Positions 61,743 through 64,000 of a DNA stretch of 64,000 nucleotides are shown in pieces; position 1 is the stretch's first letter, and the number at the start of each line of letters is the position of its first letter. Source of the DNA: Pseudorhizobium tarimense (GTDB lineage Bacteria > Pseudomonadota > Alphaproteobacteria > Rhizobiales > Rhizobiaceae); contig NZ_JALJRA010000010.1 of assembly GCF_022968135.1 (NCBI RefSeq), positions 124,001 through 188,000 on the forward strand, written 5' to 3'. The translations under genes were made by a program, and so were the position numbers. Below the pieces are notes generated by a model that ran no database searches, had not been told where the DNA came from, and saw only the letters and a list, made by a program, of their open reading frames with translations.

Positions 61743-64000
61743 ATGGGCAGAAGCACTTCGGCAACGATGGGCCACGGATCGGCGAAGGCGATGCTGACCG
61801 CCTTCGTCCTGCGGCAGGCGATGGCTCTGGCGGGCTTTGCCATCTTCATCGGCCTCGCGCTCGCGGTCGTGGCACTCGCGACCTGGAACGTCGCGGATCC
61901 GAGCTTCTCCTATGCCACTGACAACGAGCCCACCAACCTGCTCGGCTATGGTGGTGCCGCCTTCGCCGACCTGATGATGCAGTTCCTCGGGCTGGCAAGC
62001 CTCGTCGCCCTGCTGCCTGCCCTTGCGCTGGCGCTTGCACTGATCTCCGGCCGCGACTTCAACCGCATTCCCGCTCGTCTTGCCGCCTGGGGCGGCGGCA
62101 CGCTACTCGCATCCGCCTCGCTCGGTTGCTTTCCCGCACCCTTCACCTGGCCGATCCCCAACGGCATTGGCGGGGTGATCGGTGACATGATCCTGCGCTT
62201 CCCGGCCCTCTTCGTCGGCGCCTATCCGACCGGCATGCTGGCGTCGATCCTGGGCGTCGTCTGTGCAGTTCCAGCTGCGTGGCTGCTGCTCTTCGCTTCT
62301 GGCCTCGTCGGCGATGCCTTCGACGATCACGACGAAGACGATCTGCCGGACAAGCCGGCTGTCCGTCGCCGCGAGGCGATCGACGAGGAGGATGAAGAGG
62401 ACGAGGGAGGCTTTGCCGGCTTCCTGGCAGTCGGCGCTCTGGCGCATTACTGGTATACCACGCAGGCGCGCGTGCGCCGGCTGTTCGGCATCAAGCCATC
62501 AGCGCGCACGTCCTTCGACCAGCCTTACGATTTCAACGACGACGAATTCGGCGCGCTCAACGAGCCGTCGCGGCCAAAGGCGGTTGCCGCCGGGCAGCGT
62601 GTCGAACCGTCGCTTGACGGCCCTGCGGAAGGCTTCAGCCGGCGCTCCATCACAGCGCCGCCCATGGTGCACGACGATGAGGACGAGGCTGACGACAGTC
62701 CGGTCGCGCGCCCCGCCGGCATACTCGCCGATGATGATGACGACGTCCCCTTCGCCGTCTCCCGTGCACCGGCAGCAGCGGGTGCGCCGGCACGGCCACG
62801 GGTGGTGGCGCCGCCTCCACCGCCGAAGCCGAGCGCCCGCGTCGCTCGGGAGGCACAGGCCTCCTTCATCGATGCCGACGGGTTCCAGCTGCCCTCCGTC
62901 CACCTCTTGGCCGAACCGAAGGCCGTTGCCCGCGATGCCACCCTTTCCGCCGACGCGCTGGAGCAGAACGCACGCATGCTGGAAGGCGTGCTGGAGGACT
63001 TCGGCGTCAAGGGCGAGATCATTCACGTCCGCCCCGGCCCGGTCGTGACCCTTTACGAGCTGGAGCCGGCACCAGGGATCAAGTCGTCCCGCGTTATCGG
63101 GCTCGCAGACGATATCGCCCGCTCCATGAGCGCGATTGCCGCGCGTGTCGCCGTCGTTCCCGGCCGCAACGCGATCGGCATCGAACTGCCGAACCGGACC
63201 CGCGAAACCGTCTATCTGCGCGAGATGATCGGCTCGAAGGACTTCGAGGCGAGCAAGGCGAAACTTGCGATGGCGCTCGGCAAGACCATCGGCGGGGAGC
63301 CGGTGGTGGCTGATCTTGCGAAGATGCCGCATCTGCTGGTTGCCGGTACCACCGGCTCCGGTAAGTCGGTCGCCATCAACACGATGATCCTGTCGCTTCT
63401 CTACCGCTATACGCCGGAGAAGTGCCGCCTGATCATGATCGACCCGAAGATGCTCGAACTTTCGGTCTACGACGGCATCCCGCATCTCCTTTCGCCTGTC
63501 GTGACGGATCCGAAGAAGGCCGTCGTCGCGCTCAAGTGGACGGTGCGCGAGATGGAGGAGCGCTACAAGAAGATGTCGAAGATCGGTGTGCGCAACATCG
63601 ACGGCTTCAACAGCCGGGTGGAGCAGGCGCTTGCCAAGGGCGAGGTCCTGACGCGCACGGTGCAGACCGGCTTCGACCGCCAAACCGGCGAGGCGATGTA
63701 CGAGACGGAGGAGTTCGATCTCCAGCCGATGCCCTATATCGTCGTCATCATCGACGAAATGGCCGACCTGATGATGGTGGCCGGCAAGGATATCGAAGGC
63801 GCCGTCCAGCGCCTGGCACAGATGGCACGTGCGGCCGGCATCCATGTGATCATGGCCACGCAGCGCCCATCGGTCGACGTCATCACGGGTACCATCAAGG
63901 CGAACTTCCCGACACGCATCTCCTTCCAGGTCACGTCGAAGATCGACAGCCGCACCATCCTCGGCGAGCAGGGTGCCGAGCAGCTGCTCGGCATGGGCGA
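61743..64000 (+). CDS. ftsK: DNA translocase FtsK, N-terminal and central part (runs off the window)
   Basis: Roughly 752 codons of FtsK without a stop before the window end. ATG 61743 ([12 protein letters not shown]) is chosen from family N-termini; ATG 61683 in the same frame would add 20 residues. Four membrane helices (from [18 protein letters not shown] to [15 protein letters not shown]) anchor it at the septum, then an acidic, proline-rich linker, and the RecA-like motor with Walker [14 protein letters not shown] and Walker [16 protein letters not shown]. It moves chromosome ends during division; the C-terminal gamma domain is outside the window. Confidence 0.95.
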   Translation, partial: MGRSTSATMGHGSAKAMLTAFVLRQAMALAGFAIFIGLALAVVALATWNVADPSFSYATDNEPTNLLGYGGAAFADLMMQFLGLASLVALLPALALALALISGRDFNRIPARLAAWGGGTLLASASLGCFPAPFTWPIPNGIGGVIGDMILRFPALFVGAYPTGMLASILGVVCAVPAAWLLLFASGLVGDAFDDHDEDDLPDKPAVRRREAIDEEDEEDEGGFAGFLAVGALAHYWYTTQARVRRLFGIKPSARTSFDQPYDFNDDEFGALNEPSRPKAVAAGQRVEPSLDGPAEGFSRRSITAPPMVHDDEDEADDSPVARPAGILADDDDDVPFAVSRAPAAAGAPARPRVVAPPPPPKPSARVAREAQASFIDADGFQLPSVHLLAEPKAVARDATLSADALEQNARMLEGVLEDFGVKGEIIHVRPGPVVTLYELEPAPGIKSSRVIGLADDIARSMSAIAARVAVVPGRNAIGIELPNRTRETVYLREMIGSKDFEASKAKLAMALGKTIGGEPVVADLAKMPHLLVAGTTGSGKSVAINTMILSLLYRYTPEKCRLIMIDPKMLELSVYDGIPHLLSPVVTDPKKAVVALKWTVREMEERYKKMSKIGVRNIDGFNSRVEQALAKGEVLTRTVQTGFDRQTGEAMYETEEFDLQPMPYIVVIIDEMADLMMVAGKDIEGAVQRLAQMARAAGIHVIMATQRPSVDVITGTIKANFPTRISFQVTSKIDSRTILGEQGAEQLLGMG

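Overview
The window is a conventional, gene-dense chromosomal segment of an alphaproteobacterium of the Rhizobiales, most probably Rhizobiaceae (Rhizobium/Sinorhizobium/Agrobacterium type). This rests on the complete cyclic beta-1,2-glucan synthase/exporter pair (ndvB/ndvA), the phaR-phaAB cluster beside rpmF, a carD-rpoH2 pair, a SAM-II riboswitch in front of metA, a thiBPQ operon with a TPP riboswitch, glnK-amtB followed by ftsK, and EcfG/RpoE2-type promoters. No insertion sequence, prophage, CRISPR array or integration site was seen.

Layout. 1-4.0 kb: 5' end of a dipeptide-type ABC permease and its binding protein on the minus strand, facing away from an AbgB-like M20 amidohydrolase. 4.1-12 kb: mostly plus-strand catabolic and lipid genes (class III aminotransferase, cardiolipin synthase-like phospholipase D, EEP-family hydrolase, aldehyde dehydrogenase, threonine dehydratase, a 46-codon membrane peptide gene) and a second M20 amidohydrolase. 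12.2-22.6 kb: ndvB (2840 aa) converging on ndvA across a shared bidirectional terminator. 22.9-23.6 kb: a LuxR-type regulator broken by a frameshift. 23.6-33.6 kb: pyruvate carboxylase, an MFS transporter, isoprenoid genes ispG and a polyprenyl synthase, an OmpA-like lipoprotein, a LysE exporter, mtgA and a GST-like protein. 33.8-36.9 kb: rpmF, then phaR divergent from phaA-phaB (polyhydroxybutyrate). 36.9-45.3 kb: two small envelope proteins, a SUV3-like helicase, an S4 RNA-binding protein, a 7Fe ferredoxin, carD, rpoH2 and an M48 lipoprotein protease. 45.5-52.1 kb: thiBPQ, a single-domain response regulator, an ABC-F ATPase and thiamine pyrophosphokinase. 52.2-64 kb: SAM-II riboswitch and metA, aldose epimerase, tRNA-Gly, a prolyl-tRNA editing domain protein, a thioredoxin-TPR protein, a LON-domain protein, a Trm112-like protein, a UbiH-type hydroxylase, an acyl-CoA thioesterase, glnK-amtB behind a sigma-54 promoter, and the first part of ftsK.

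The regulatory DNA is the most informative part. Three sites match GGAAC-N16-CGTT exactly (in front of rpoH2, a DUF3309-like peptide and the receiver-only response regulator), tying these genes to the general stress response. metA carries a compact promoter, SAM-II aptamer and intrinsic terminator. thiB has a TPP aptamer followed by a hairpin that reaches its start codon. I found no clearly undescribed multi-gene system; the best leads are the stress-promoter set, one member of which is near-palindromic, the expression platforms of the two riboswitches, paired TGCGCA sites between phaR and phaA, a three-hairpin carD leader, the broken LuxR gene and one small membrane-peptide gene.
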